DNA of 64,000 bases from Fomitopsis serialis (GCF_022376445.1 NW_025954964.1:744001-808000), one strand, 5' to 3'. Positions 33,101-45,808 are shown, counted from the first letter of the stretch. Notes: generated by a model from the sequence alone, not told the origin. Translations and numbers: made by a program.

Positions 33101-36100
33101 GAGCATCCTTCCTCGTCTACTGGCATACCGTCTATCTCTCCTGCAACGTCGAATGACCGCGACGATCATGTTTACTCGTGCTTCTTGATGCAATGCCTAA
33201 CGGAGCTCCTCTTCTCATACGAGTCGTGCAAGGTGGCTTTCCTATCATACTCGCCGAAGAAACGACAACAGGCTGGTGCAAAGGAGATACCGGTCAAATA
33301 TCGGACAGCTGCTATCCAGTTCCTCTTGTCTGACATGATGTCCTTTGGTACCATTAACCCTCAGCCTCCTACGGAAGCCCGGAAACGCATTTGCTCTGCA
33401 ACTGGGCTATGTCTGTGATTGTAGCACTCTGCGTCGACACGTCGTTTACTCAAGACCTCAAAGAAGTCCCGGCAGAGCTCGTGTCTGTTCGCAAATTCGT
33501 TCTGGAAGCCATCAGCCGCGCGTTGAAGGACCTTCCTGCCTCAGAGAACGCAGAAACACGATACAGCCGCTTGCTGGCTCTTGCTGACCTGTGCTATCGG
33601 CTGCTCACGGTGAGGTTCAATACCAGCTCGCGCAAGGCTCACGATGAAGTTCCGACTCATGTTGCCAAAGTCATGCTGGAGAAGAACTTTGTCGCGACGT
33701 TGACTAGCGCCTTGGCTGAAGTGGACCTCAATTATCCAAATATACGTGGAGTCGTCACTGGAATCTTGCGTCCACTGGAGTTCTGTATGTCTCTACTTAC
33801 ACCCTCGAGCTACCATTGTTGATGTGACCCCAACAGTTCGAAGATCGCCATCAAGATGAGTCGAGTATCGGAGAGACCGAAGGAATCCGTAGATGAAGCG
33901 GCTGACGACGTGGAGTCCATCATCTCGGAGGAGAACGAAGATAGCGGTGAACAAGAAGGCGATGAAGCGCCTGACCTATACCGCAACTCATCGTTAGGAC
34001 TGTCAGTCTTTTTTTCTTCTTCGCGTCTCCACAAATCTGATCATGCTCATGTCGACAGCTTTGGTGGTGTGAGTGTTACATGACATGCACAAGCTGCCCA
34101 CGCTGATGTGTCTTTGTTAGGAGATGGAAGATGTCAACTACCAAGACGAAGACATGGATGAAGATGGTGCAGAAGACGAGACGACGTTGAGATGGACTTG
34201 GTGATGAGACTGGCAGCGATGATACTTCTGCTACGGACGACGACGTCGGAGATGACCTTGAGGAAGACCTAGAGAACGAGACGGGAGAATCGGAGGGTGA
34301 CTGGCAAGATGAAGATGAGGATGATGAAGAGGAAGGACTCGTCGAGAACGATGAAGACGATGCTGAAGAAGCTGGAGACGATGACGATGACGAGGAGGAA
34401 GGCGAAGAGGTGATGTGGCAGGTATGCACAACCGGTCCTCGTACATTCAACTTACTGACAGAACATAGGACATTGCAGTGGGTGACGCTATTGTAGATGG
34501 CGACGAGCAGGATGACGACGAAGAAGGCGGAGGTAAGATCTCCAGTCATACGGATGGTCAAGAGCTCATGGTTTAGTAGATGCCGTGCCCATAATGCATA
34601 TGGACATGAACGAGGAAGCCGATGTAGCTTCTGAAGAAGAAGAGTAAGTGCGAGTTCTTCTGTTGAGTACCTTTCTCATCGTTGTCCTTGTCAGTTTCGC
34701 CGATGACTTAGATGGCATCGACCAAGGCCCGGTAGATGGAGACCTCTTGGAGCTCGCTAACGGCTTTGCCAACGCTCTGGGCGGAGGAGTAGTCGGCCAT
34801 ATGGGGCGAGCCGTTCAACCTATGATATGGGCCGGTGCTCCAATGCGCGCGGGTAGTGGTCGTCGTCGCAATACTGGTACGCTGCTTCCTCAATTACGTC
34901 GCTTTCGTAATAATGTTTGGTCTCTTGGTAGATGATGAAATGGACATCTTCGGCCGGCCTCGCAATGCAGCGCTACCCGCCCCGGAAGCTGCTGTTCATC
35001 CTTTACTTGTCGATCCATCGTCAAGCATCCCCCGTGCGTCTCAGGGTCAGCCAGGCAACTTCGTCGGTTGACGGGGCCGGCGGAGGTCCTGGAGGCCATA
35101 CACCTGACATTATGCAGACCATTGAGGATGCTATTGGAGAAGGCGCAGTCCATTATTCCAGCACATCTTCTCACACGGCCGCGGCGGTGGTGGGGAAACA
35201 ATCCGCATAGACGTGCCATCAGGTGCCTTAGGCCCATTGCAGAGACATGGTCGTGGGACTATATCTGCGTCGATCCGACTCGAGAGGGCACCACGTTCTG
35301 GAGAGGGCCGTTCTGAAGGCCGTAACCTCGACCCACTACTTACGGTTCAACGATGGTGGAAGAGGTCAAGATGCTCCACGGCAAATTCGAGCAAGGTCGA
35401 CTTTCCAAGCTTGTAAACCACGTCGTGCTCGCCCTCCTTCCTGCTGCTGTAGAGGCTATCAAGCAAGCTAAAGTGGCTGAGGAACGAGAAGCAGCGCGTC
35501 AACGCGAAGAGCAAGAGAAGGCTGAAGCCGAGGCGAAGGCGAAGGAAGCTGAAGATGTCAAGGCACAGGAGGAAGATCAGGCGCATCAAGAGGCGGGAGC
35601 GGCCTCCCAACCGCAACAAGAGACACCGACAGCCTCCGTAGACGTGGATGCTGAAATGACCGATGTCTCAGTCACGGCAGCCCCTGCCATTTCTGATGCA
35701 GCCCTCCCCGCAGATACTCCCATTGACGCGAATGACGAAGGCGATGGGCAAGGGGCAGCAGAGGACGGCGGGTCATCCAGTGCTGCCCAGCGCGTGATCG
35801 TCACGATCCATGGAAATCCCGTCGACATCACTGACACGGTATCGATCCGACATTCTTAGAAGCTTACCAGACGACATGCGGGAGGAGGTACTGAACCAGC
35901 ATGTCCGAGACCAGCGTGCTGCTAGGGTCGAGCGCCCAGCGGATTCGCAGATCAGCGCGGAATTCCTCGATGCCTTACCCCCGAACTCCGTGCCGAGATC
36001 CTGCAGCAAGAGAGTGTCGAGCGCGCACGACAGCGAGTGGACAGTGCTGGCCAACGAGAAGGCGCTGCCGACATTGACCCTGCTACGTTCATTGCCAGCC

Positions 36101-39100
36101 TCGATCCTCAACTACGCCAGGTGTCCTAATGGACTCCGATGATGTGCTGATTCAAAGCTTGCCACCTCAAATGCTCGCCGAGGCAGGAATCAATCGCACT
36201 CGTTTGGAGACCATCCGTTCCACGCAAGCCGCAGCGACCAATCGACACCAGGCGGCATCGACAACCCCTCAGCAAGCCCAGAAGCCACCTACATCACGCG
36301 ACGCGATCCAACTTCTCGAGAAGCCTGCGATCGCAGTTCTCATCCGCTTGCTCTTTTTCCCACATACGCTGAAGAAAAATCTGCTTTACAAAGTTCTCGT
36401 CAACTTGTGCGAGAACTCGAAGACGCGGACTGACCTCTTCAACTTGCTCCTCAACATCCTTCAAGATGGGTCTGGTGATCTGGCTGCTATTGACCGGAGC
36501 TTCGCACAAATGTCTTTCCGCAGTTCAAAACAAGCAGCGCAGCAAACTCCAAAAGCGGTCGGCAAGCAGCGTGTCCCCTCTGACTATTTTGGAGCCCTGG
36601 CCTCACCGCAGTGGCAACATGAGATAGTTCCCGAGCTCATCGTGCAGCGATGCTTGGAAGCATTGACGTACATCGTCAGCTTAACGAGCTATCGTCCCTC
36701 TTCTTCCTAACGGAGCACGAACTACCCGCAGGGCTGCGACGCAATGCTTCAAAAAAGGGGAAAGGAAGGAAAAGCAGGCACCGCAGACCCATTATCCAGT
36801 GGTCCTGTTGCTGAGCTTGCTTGATCGGCCTTCGTGCTGAAGACGCCTTCCATCGTCGAGTCAGTTGTGACTCTGCTAGCGACTGTGACCCGTCCCCTCG
36901 CTAGTCTCAAGGACCTAGGCAAAGAGAAGAACGAGACCTCGGACGCGACTGTCTCTGCTACGTCTCCCCCGTCAGAGCCTCCGGCTGTTGAATCCGAGAC
37001 GGCACAACCGCAAGCCACAGATGGTAGGTAACAATGCGCACCTCAGATTGTCGGATTACTAAATTGGATTGCAGCGCCTGCCACTGGAGAGGCGTCACAA
37101 AGTCAAGGGAGCAAGCCTGATGCTACTCGACCGACGGAGGAAAAAACGCTACTTGCACATCCGCCTGTCGTTCCGCACACTGTGATGCGTTCAATTGTCA
37201 ACATCCTCACCGCTGGCGAGTGCTCAGGGCGGACGTTCTCGCAGAGCCTTTCCCTTATTCAGCACTTGTCTTACGTGCCTGATGCTCGGGACGTCATCGC
37301 GAACGAACTCCGCTCGAGAGCGCAAGACTTCGGGCATGGCCTCTACACAGCTCTGGACGAGCTGGCCGGTGCTTTGCAGGAGTCTAAAGGCGATGTCCTT
37401 GCCAGCGCCATTGCTTCTAAGTTTTCACCTGCGTCCTCGGACAGGCAAAACTTTTGCGCGTACTGAAGACCATCGACTACATGTACTCGCCGAAGTCAAT
37501 AGCTGCGCCTGGGACGGCTGTCAGCGACGTTGACGTCGAGAAAGTGCAGAGCATCTACGAGTCGTTCAGATTCACCCCTCTCTGGCGGCGTCTGGGCGAC
37601 TGTCTCGCCATCATCGAGGAGAAGCCGGAGATGGAACATATCGCTACCGTGCTCCTACCGCTCATCGAAGCCTTGATGGTCGTCTGCAAGTACGTCGGAG
37701 CCAAAACATCAGCTGGAGCAGCAGCTCGTGCGCTGCGTGCATCGACTTCTCCTCGATCGCCTACAACCACCCGCGAATCTATGGAGGAGCTTTTCGTCAC
37801 ATTCACGATGCTCACCGCAAAGTGCTCAATCTTATGGTGCGAAACAACCCGTCCCTGATGAGCGGCTCCTTCTCCCTTCTGGTTCACAACCCTCGTGTCC
37901 TGGACTTCGACAACAAAAGGAACTATTTCAACCAGCAGCTTCATCGGCGTCCGCATAGCCGAGAGCACCATGGCACTCTGCAACTGAACGTCCGGCGCCA
38001 GCGAGTCTTCGAGGACAGTTCCAGTATCTGCAACGGAAGACGGAGAGCAGATCAAGTATGGCAAGCTCAGCGTGCGCTTCTACGACGAGGAAGGTGTCGA
38101 CGCCGGCGGTGTTACGCGAGAATGGTTCCAAATTCTCGCACGGCAGATGTTCGATCCCAACTACGCGTTGTTCCAACCCTGTGCCGCGGACAGGTTGACG
38201 TACCAGCCTAACAAGAACTCATGGGTCAATCCCGAGCACTTGTCGTTCTTCAAGTTCGTTGGTCGAATCATCGGGAAGGCCATCTACGACGGCCGTCTGC
38301 TCGACGCGTACTTTGCGAGAAGTTTGTACAGGCAGATCCTAGCCAAGCCAGTCGACTACAAGGATGTGGAGTGGGTCGATCCCGAGTACTACAACTCACT
38401 CTGCTGGATCCTCGACAATGACCCGAGCGCACTAGAACTGACCTTCAGCGTCGAAGCGGATGAGGTGAGCACATAAATACGCCCGAAGGCACTTTAATGC
38501 TGACTTCATCATGCAGTTCGGAGTTATGAAGATCGTCGATCTCAAGGAGAATGGCCGGTCTATACCCGTCACGCAAGAGAACAAGCGGGAATTCGTCCAG
38601 CTGTCTGCTCAATACCGTCTGTATTCGTCCATCAAAGATCAGATCGAGGCATTGCTTGCAGGATTCTATGAGATCATCCCGAAGGATCTCATCTCGATCG
38701 TAGGCTTCCTTCAGCTTGTGAAGTAATGCCGGTTGTCTCATCTGTTTTCCTCGCAGTTCAACGAGCAGGAGCTCGAGCTTCTCATCTCTGGTACTCCTGA
38801 CATCGACGTCGACGAATGGCGTGCCGCCACTGAATACAACGGGTACACGAGTTCCGACCCTGTCATTGTCTGGTGGTGGCGCGCGTTGAAGTCATTCAAC
38901 CGAGAAGAGCGAGCCAAGGTCCTGAGCTTCGCTACGGGCACGTCTCGCGTCCCTCTCGGCGGCTTCACGGAGTTGCAAGGAGTGCAGGGCGTGCAGCGGT
39001 TCTCCATCCATCGAGCCTATGGTGACGCGGACCGCCTGCCGCAGGCGCACACATGTACGTCTTCACTAATGCTACTGTAATGGGCACAAGCTGACGGCCG

Positions 39101-39220
39101 TGTCATGGTGACGTAGGCTTCAACCAGATTGATCTTCCACAGTATTCCTCGTACGAGATGCTTCGACAACAGTTGTTGCTGGCGATCAATGAGGGAGGCG
39201 AGGGCTTCGGATTCGCATAG
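27136..39220 (+). CDS. TOM1: Giant HECT-type E3 ubiquitin ligase, Tom1/HUWE1
   Basis: Very large HECT ligase of the Tom1/HUWE1 family, which ubiquitinates excess histones and unassembled ribosomal proteins. The 12 kb locus encodes well over 3000 residues in many exons. In order it shows the N-terminal armadillo-like DUF908 (from [13 protein letters not shown], about 27.1-27.9 kb) and DUF913 (NFQ-like block [20 protein letters not shown], about 28.0-29.8 kb). A UBA domain follows ([20 protein letters not shown], about 31.6 kb), then an acidic Asp/Glu-rich region (33.9-34.6 kb) and a DUF4414/ubiquitin-binding region with LPP motifs (about 35.8-36.2 kb). The HECT domain (38.0-39.2 kb) runs from [20 protein letters not shown] through [20 protein letters not shown] to the catalytic PQAHTCFNQIDLP and ends EGFGFA. 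The catalytic Cys codon is split by the intron at 39055-39116. One base is missing near 36126. Confidence 0.95.
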
Positions 39221-39721
39221 TATATCGCTAGTATGTAGTACCACTAAGGACATCGCATCGTAGAAGCAGACCATCATCATGTATCATTACCTACAATCAC
39301 GTACTCATCAAGTTTATTCGTTGTCAATAGCATTCATGTCATGAAATGGGTGTGTGCAGAGTTGCTGAGGATGCTACGGATGCTACTTCACGTTTTCGAA
39401 GGGATATTGGGTACACTCAACCGCCCTTCCCTCCCTCAAGAGGATGTGCTCGTGTATTGTACCACACACCCGTAAATGTGCTAGTAGTGCCGCTCACCGG
39501 CAGGTGAAGAACTTATTACAGTGCAGCCCGGCCATACTAACAGAAGACGCCCGGAGGCGGCGAGTAGTGCACCGTTGCACGATCATGGGATTGACCATCA
39601 CCGGATTTCACGCGACCTCGAGCGCATCATGTCCAAGGGGAGCAATGCCATTGCTGGCTTCACAGCGGCAGCGCGAGCGTTTCTTCGTCCCTTCCCTTTC
39701 CCCAATCAATAGCAGATAGCC
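39221..39721. other. Intergenic region, TOM1 to quinone oxidoreductase
   Basis: About 500 bp holding the TOM1 3' UTR and the promoter of the next gene. No gene or RNA seen. Confidence 0.4.
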
Positions 39722-41155
39722 ATGCGCGCATTCGTGGTCAAGGAATACGCCCACCCCTCCAAGGTTCCCCTGAGCCAAGATGCACCAGAGCCCAAGCCAA
39801 AGGACGACGAGGTTGTCGTGGAGGTCTTCAGCGCTGGGTTGAACTACTACGACGTGAGCACGCCCTCCTCCGGGTTCCCTTCATTCGCCTCATACACCAT
39901 CGTAGATCCTTCAAGCGCAGGGCAAGTACCAGAATCAGCCGCCGTTCCCGTTCACGCTGGGCTCCGAGTTCGCCGGGCGGATCGCGGCGGCCTCGCCCAT
40001 TCCGAAGGGGTGCCCCTTCAAGCCGGGCGACAAGGTATTCGGCGCGGTGCAGGGCGCGTATGCAGACAAGCTCGCGACGAAGTGGAGCACCTGCTCCCAC
40101 TGCCCGCCACCATGACATACGACCAGGGCGCAGGTGCGTCTGCGCAGCAGCATTGGTATTGGTGGGGTACGATGTGACAGATGGTTAGGCCTGTTCATCA
40201 CTTGGCCTACGTCGTATGAGGACTCGTCGGACGTGCCGAGTTGAAACCAGGTTGGTGGCTCGGACGTTCGCCCCTTGAGCTAGAAGCCCATTGCTCATAC
40301 AGGTGAATGGGTGCTTGTCACAGCAGCTGCGGGTGGTGTAGGCATCGCCGCTGTCCAACTGGCAAAAGGTGGAGTCCTTACGACGCCAACCGCACATCAT
40401 TATGCTTACCCAGACCGCAGCATTGGGCGCAAAGGTGATCGCCGCGGCAGGGTCGCAGGAGAAGATTGACGTCGCGGTGCGGTACGGAGGTGCTGACCAC
40501 GGCGTGAACTATGGCCAGCCGAACTGGCAGAAGGAAGTGCTCAAGCTCACGGGTGGCAAGGGCGTGAACATCGTTTACGATCCTGTCGGCATGATCAGAG
40601 GTTTGGATGATCTTTTCCGGAGCAATTGAGTGTGAGTTTAACACGCTTCCGAAGATTCCCTGAAATGCATTGCGTGGAAGGGTCGCGCTGTGGTCGTAGG
40701 CTTCGCAGCAGGCCAGATCGAGAAGGTCTGCAAGCCACCATGTCTGCCAAGGATGTACCATCGATGCTGACGAGCCTGCTAGCTACCACTTAACCTCGTC
40801 CTGCTCAAGAACATATCGATCGTCGGCATACACTGGGGCGCATACTCAAGTACGTGGCACGAAATTTACATACGCGCACGCATTCTTAGACGACGCAGTT
40901 CATGAGCCACAGCACATCCCAGAAGTCCACAAGGCCATCAACGAGTACGTCTCCTCCTTTGTTCCATTCAAGCTGAATAACGCATTCCGGGACAGTTTGC
41001 TCTCCTCGGGTCGAGTGAAGCCCGTAGTGTACACCGAAGTCTTCCCTCTCGAGAGGTTAGCGGATGGTCTCCATCTCCTTGAGCAACGGAAGACGTGGGG
41101 CAAGGTCGTCGTGCGCATCCGGGACGAGAAGTCGGGCGAGCGAGCCAAGTTGTGA
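39722..41155 (+). CDS. Quinone oxidoreductase-like MDR enzyme
   Basis: Zinc-free medium-chain reductase of the NADPH:quinone oxidoreductase type, expected to reduce quinones or enones in the cytosol or mitochondrion. It starts MRAFVVKEYAHPSKVPLSQD. The GroES-like domain carries VVEVFSAGLNYYD, ILQAQGKYQNQPPFPFTLGS and EFAGRIAAASPIPKG. The Rossmann domain shows GEWVLVTAAAGGVGIAAVQL and ALGAKVIAAAGSQEKI. The C-terminus has LKNISIVGIHWGAYS, PLERLADGLHLLEQRKTWGK and ends SGERAKL. No zinc-ligand set is present, in contrast to the ADH pair. Introns fall after NYYD, near 40132-40300, after VQLAK and in the final third. One base is missing near 40082 (AAGTGG should read AAGGTGG). It is convergent with ATG5. 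Confidence 0.88.
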
Positions 41156-41492
41156 TGTGGCTTCTCTCCGTGGTCATGTTCAAGCCCCAGTCTCTGTCAT
41201 AGTGTGAGACGCGCGACAGCTAGTATATAACAGGATGTAGTGGTCAGTACTGCGCCTGTGTATTGTTTATCTATCGGAAGACTCGTGACTGCACGCAATG
41301 GTGCCCGTTAAGATGGAAGCGAAGATCGCTGGACAGACAGTTTCAAGGACAGATACCAACAAGCCGACTTCTGTTCCATACCGAAAGCCGGAGCAAACTC
41401 AGCTGACTCCTCAACTGGTCGATTAGTAAATGAGAATCCACGCTATGGTAAGACAACGAAGCAAAGCATATACACACGCGTACGTTAGACGA
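41156..41492. other. Convergent 3' region, QOR / ATG5
   Basis: The 337 bp between two convergent stop codons holds only presumptive 3' UTR sequence. Confidence 0.4.
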
Positions 41493-42736
41493 CTAGAACC
41501 TCGGATGTCCCTCGCGCGTGATGCCTACGCATACGTTGACCCACCCGTCCGCGCCTGCCATGCAGGCACCGAGCCACGCCATCTCAGCATCTGGAGGGGC
41601 ATGCACACCCTGCAGGAGTGCATATGCCAGCGGGGGCTTCCCAGGCGGAAAGAGGAGGGGAAGGTGTGTGGCGAGGAACTTCGCCAGCGTATGCACTGTG
41701 CCTATAAGTATCGAGATGAATACGAGCAACCTAACGGACCGATCGTTGTCACGTACCGTCTTCGAGCGTGGGAGGCACGAGGTCCTGCAGGACGGGCCCG
41801 TCTGGGAGGTATATTCGGACAGGCACGCTGCGAACGTTATATGCACCGTCGCGGTCTGGCGCGACGGTGGAGCCCGGATCAGCGGAGGGTGGCCGTGTGT
41901 GCATCGAGGCGGAGGAGGGGGGCGGTGGAGGTGACGTGGATCGCGTGGGTGTTGTGGTTGGTGTCACCTTTGCGGCGACGCGCCAGTACTCCTCGAAGTT
42001 GTCTACATGAACGGCGATCATGATTTCAGTTGGTGAGCTGGGGTGGATATTGACGGAGGTGACGACTCACGTTCTTTGATGCCCTCCCATAGGCCGTCCT
42101 GCTCAGCCTTCCGGAGGCCTGTCATGCGCTTCGTGTTTCCCCATCGAATGAAGTCGGCTTCCTTGAGCTGGCCCATGAACGCCTGCTTGCATGCCTCCGC
42201 GCTTGGTGAGAGCAAGAGCTTGTCTGTGGGCGGTGACGCCAGGTGGAGGACGAGGCGGAGGGGTGTGATCTGGGAGGAGGATGAATTGTTGCGCAACGAG
42301 GCTGTGATGGTGTGGTTGTCGTAGATGAGCCCAATGGACCAATGCCTGTGCGGGCGGGGTCAGAGCGGCGTCCGGCACGTCCAGACCACGATCGCATACG
42401 ATGCTCCAGGTGCGGTAGCACTCACCACTTGAGCAGGCTGCCCTCCTCGCTCTCGAACCACCAGTCCTCCTCCTTGATCACGCGCGCGGCTGCCTCATCG
42501 AAGACGACGTCCATGAGGAAGCGCTTGATCTCGGGCACGAGCAGCGGGAGGTAGCTGACCCGTGGTGCTTGCATGTAGTAGCACTCGAGGCCGCGGTCGC
42601 TGTTGGCGGGGAGCTCCTTGGAGTCGACGCGGACCTCGAGGGGGACGGTGCCCTCCCATGTCAGGCGGCGGAAGAGGGTGGTCGAGGCGGGGGTGGAGAA
42701 GGCGGAGGGCGCATGGCGGGGCGCGTAGGTGGACAT
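41493..42736 (-). CDS. ATG5: Autophagy protein Atg5
   Basis: Atg5 is conjugated to Atg12 and with Atg16 forms the E3-like complex that lipidates Atg8 on the phagophore. The start MSTYAPRHAPSAFSTP leads into FRRLTWEGTVPLEVRVDSKE, CYYMQAPRVSYLPLLVPEIK and DWWFESEEGSLLKW. After an 80 bp intron (42346-42425) comes HWSIGLIYDNHTI and the FMGQLKEADFIRWGN block, whose Lys aligns with the acceptor lysine for Atg12. The second ubiquitin-like half reads EEYWRVAAKVTP, VPVRIYLPDGPVLQDLVPP, LAKFLATHLPLLFPP and AYALLQGVHAPPDAEMAWL. The C-terminus is ADGWVNVCVGITREGHPRF. No frame error was found. Length, about 290-300 residues, suits the family. The promoter is shared with the divergent gene at 43002. Confidence 0.95.
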
Positions 42737-42871
42737 CGTCGCGCACGACGAGCAGCCGGCGGGCGAGATGGGGCGCGCACGTGGACACCGCGTGTCCGAG
42801 GCCCGTCTGGTGACCGCGGAACTGGGACAGCCTGTCACGATCCCGTCACGCTGCGCCACTGCCGTGCTTCT

Positions 42872-42879
42872 TGACGTCA
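42872..42879. promoter_or_regulatory. CRE-like palindrome TGACGTCA between ATG5 and TspO-like gene
   Basis: A perfect ATF/CREB octamer lies 136 bp before the ATG5 start and 123 bp before the start of the divergent membrane-protein gene. An octamer palindrome is expected only about once in this much DNA, so it is suggestive but not proof. Fungal bZIP factors of stress pathways bind such sites. Confidence 0.4.
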
Positions 42880-42928
42880 CGCACGCATACGGCTGCGCGG
42901 TCGCGTCAGTGGCTCCCTCGCACGTCGT

Positions 42929-42935
42929 TTATAAG
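42929..42935 (+). promoter_or_regulatory. TATA box of the TspO-like gene
   Basis: TTATAAG lies 67 bp before the start codon at 43002, suitable for a core promoter. Confidence 0.5.
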
Positions 42936-43001
42936 TCTCCGCGCCCGCCAGGTACGCAGTCAACTCGCAGCGGCCTCTCTCGTCCTCCCACCAGAGCTGA
43001 A

Positions 43002-44041
43002 ATGCCCTCCAACAACTCTTTCACCGATGGTCTCTTCCTCAAGGTGAGCATGCTTGAAGCTGTCGCAGCGCAGACTGTATACTGACGTTCGCAGATCATC
43101 AACGTTATAGTCTACTTCGCATTCCTGGGGTCTAACATCTACACTGTTGCTGGGCCGAACGACATTTATTACTCTGGCAAGGAAACCTACATAACACCGG
43201 CACCATGGGCGTTCCTCATCTGGTAGGTGGTCTCGGTGGCTCCCGCGTCCCAACAATATTCAACGATGTGTTCGTAGGTCCCTCATCCACGTCCTGCTCC
43301 TCGGAACCATCATCTATCAGTTCTTCGACGGAGGCAAGCAGGTCATCATTGACGGCATTGGATGGCGTCTTCCGCTGCTCGCTGTTTTGAACGTAGTGTA
43401 CGTCCACCTCTGGGCCGCGCACCAGTACATCATCGCCTTCGTCTTCGCGCTCTTCGTCAGCTCTGCCGTGACGGTATGTGTCAAAACTTGACGGGAAGAC
43501 ATCCTGCTGACCGCCGTGAACAGCACATCTACTATGTAGTCAAGAAGTATCACGAGTCCGCTAGCATTCCGGACGAGATCTTCGTCCACCTTCCTTTCTC
43601 ACTCTACCACGGATGGACGACGCTTCTCGTCGTTCTCACCGCTTTCGAGGCATTCGGTGTTGACGCTACCACCACTCGTGCTGGAGTCTGGACCAAAGTC
43701 TTTGCCTTCCTCGCGCTGTAAGTTTGTTTTCTCCTACATGTTCCACGCTTGTTCATAGCGATGTTGCACATAGGTTTTTCCTCGAGGCCACTGCTACGGC
43801 ATACGCTTTCTCCTCCCCGGAGGGCGACTTGCCCGCGAGCATCGCAATCGCCTGGTCGTTGTGGGCCATCTTTGCCCACCAGCGCTACCCTGCGTTCATC
43901 CACTGGAGCGCGCTTGCCTTCTCGATTCTTGCCCTCGTCTGGGTGTTCAAGGCTGTTGTTGGCCTGTTCGCCAAGCTCCGCAGGGGTGGCCGTGGTATTT
44001 CCCTCGACGAGGAGCGTGCACCGCTCATTGGCGGCCACTGA
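43002..44041 (+). CDS. Multi-pass membrane protein with TspO-like motif
   Basis: Five exons fit without a frame error: 43002-43043, 43095-43222, 43278-43473, 43524-43717 and 43774-44041, about 275 residues. There are about seven membrane segments ([75 protein letters not shown] and others). The segment [20 protein letters not shown] resembles the Trp-rich TPAPWAFSIW signature of bacterial and eukaryotic TspO-like seven-helix proteins. A short basic and acidic C-terminal tail ([20 protein letters not shown]) carries a DEERAPLI sequence resembling an acidic dileucine-type vacuole/endosome signal. Ligand and function are unknown; porphyrin or sterol handling would be inference from TspO. It is divergent from ATG5. 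Confidence 0.82.
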
Positions 44042-45808
44042 GCGCGTCGCTTGCAGTTGTTGTCGAGAGAACAATCATGCTCATGAAGTTACGTCCGCAT
44101 AGTGAACGCCTTGAACCTGTACGTAGCCATGTATAGTCATTTCTCCAATATGTACTATACAGAGCATCGTCTGCATTTGTACTTGTGATCAGTTCAATGT
44201 TGTCATGTCATTCCGTGGAACATGGAACTCTATTCATTCATACAGTCTCCCCGCCGGCCCTCTTTTCAGTGTTGATGATGTTCACTCACATCCGGATGTT
44301 CGGGCTCCTGTTCCGGGGTAGATAGTTCGGCCATTCCGGAAATTGGGTCTAACTGGATTCGTCACATCGCGCAGGCTTGTGGCGAGCGTTGCACTACTCA
44401 GGCTACATATATACAGTATAGAGGCTACGGTACACTACACTTCAGGAAGATGCGCCAAGCCATGAAGTTCGCTAGTGGCAGGTGTCTGTATGCATGTGAG
44501 TACCAGTCTCCTCTCGCCAACTGACTCGATTATCGCACAACAGACTCATCCGAGTCGACAACAACGTTGCTGCTCATATGATCATCAGTGTGTGCATTCT
44601 CGGTGCATTCTGCACGAACTGATCATCTCGCTAGGATATTCAGTTTCTTATTGGAATCCTGCGCCGGCTCTTCTTTTGTAACTGAATTCGAAGCAATGGA
44701 ACGACTGCCCCTTCGTCATGGAAGCTTAGTTGCGCGCGGGTGAACTTCCCACACACCACCGCCGCCGTCTACGTCCCAGTTACAATTTCTCGCTGACCTC
44801 GTTGCGAAACGATCGTCTCTTCAAGCGGTGTAGTCTCCCGTACCAGGTATGACAGAAGAGTTCACGCGGTCGACGGTGGTCGACGGCTGTTGACGGTGCC
44901 AGTGACCTTCGCTGCTACCCGCTATCCCGGACCGCGATTGGATTGCCAGCCTGAGACTAGTGGATGTACCCCCTACTCGTGGAAACAACGACGGCAACGA
45001 ATTAGCGAACCATATCTACATAAGTGAGTGCGAGGTCCAAGATTGCACAAGTCTTGTGTTCGTCCATAGCGGGAGGTCCAGATGGGTATAGGAGGTGAGT
45101 ACTGACACATATCCCCTTAAAGATCGGCTTGCTCGACCTGGAGCGAGCTGTAACGTTTCTGGCACGTACGTCGTTAGGTGAGACCGCGGAGTTTGCGCGC
45201 ATGAACTTCTATAACATGGATGTACGGTGCCTTCAATTAAAGATATTGCGTGTCCCTGAACCCCTAACTGATGTGATAGCCCTTCATCTCAATAGACACC
45301 GCAGCGGAGGCCGATTCTTCCGCGCGAGCTCTTCCACAGTCGCTAGTTGTATGTATTGTCCAAGTTCCGGTTGGATGGTTACAAAGTCAGGTCGCCATGT
45401 CAGATACGAACTCACGATCACCGTCACGATCGTGAATCGGCAAATCAAAGGCGCCTCCGCACCTGAACCATGATTCGCCGTAGTCGGGCTTCAGTACGAG
45501 AACAAGTTGCCAACAGCAGCTTAGCACGTCTCTCCCCAGGCCATCCGATCTAGAAACTAGGTGATGCCTGGTGATCCCCTCTCCCGCCGCTGCAATGCTC
45601 CTGTCACCATAGCGAATCGCCCGCGAAGGCCACCGAGGAGCGGATCCTCCGGACCTGGTGCCCTCAAGCGAGGGCCATAATATCGCTGGAGAGCCCGCGG
45701 GAATACCCCCGTCCCTCCTCGATCTTCCACGGTGGCTCCTCCCCTCACTGCGTTGTGCGTCGCGGTCGCGCGAGACCTGACGGGGCACTACAGTCTGCTC
45801 CGTCTGTG
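44042..45808. other. Long intergenic region
   Basis: About 1.8 kb. No gene is supported. A plus frame at 45129-45473 is open, with modest protein-like sequence near its start (LDLERAVTFLARTSLGETAE) but no family match or good start context. A 238-codon minus frame at 45387-46103 is antisense to a real exon and has chance composition. Confidence 0.4.

Noticed and set aside
33880..34640. Dense acidic codon repeat considered as a microsatellite or mobile element remnant
   Set aside because: It stays within the TOM1 coding context, where an Asp/Glu-rich region is a normal part of the family.
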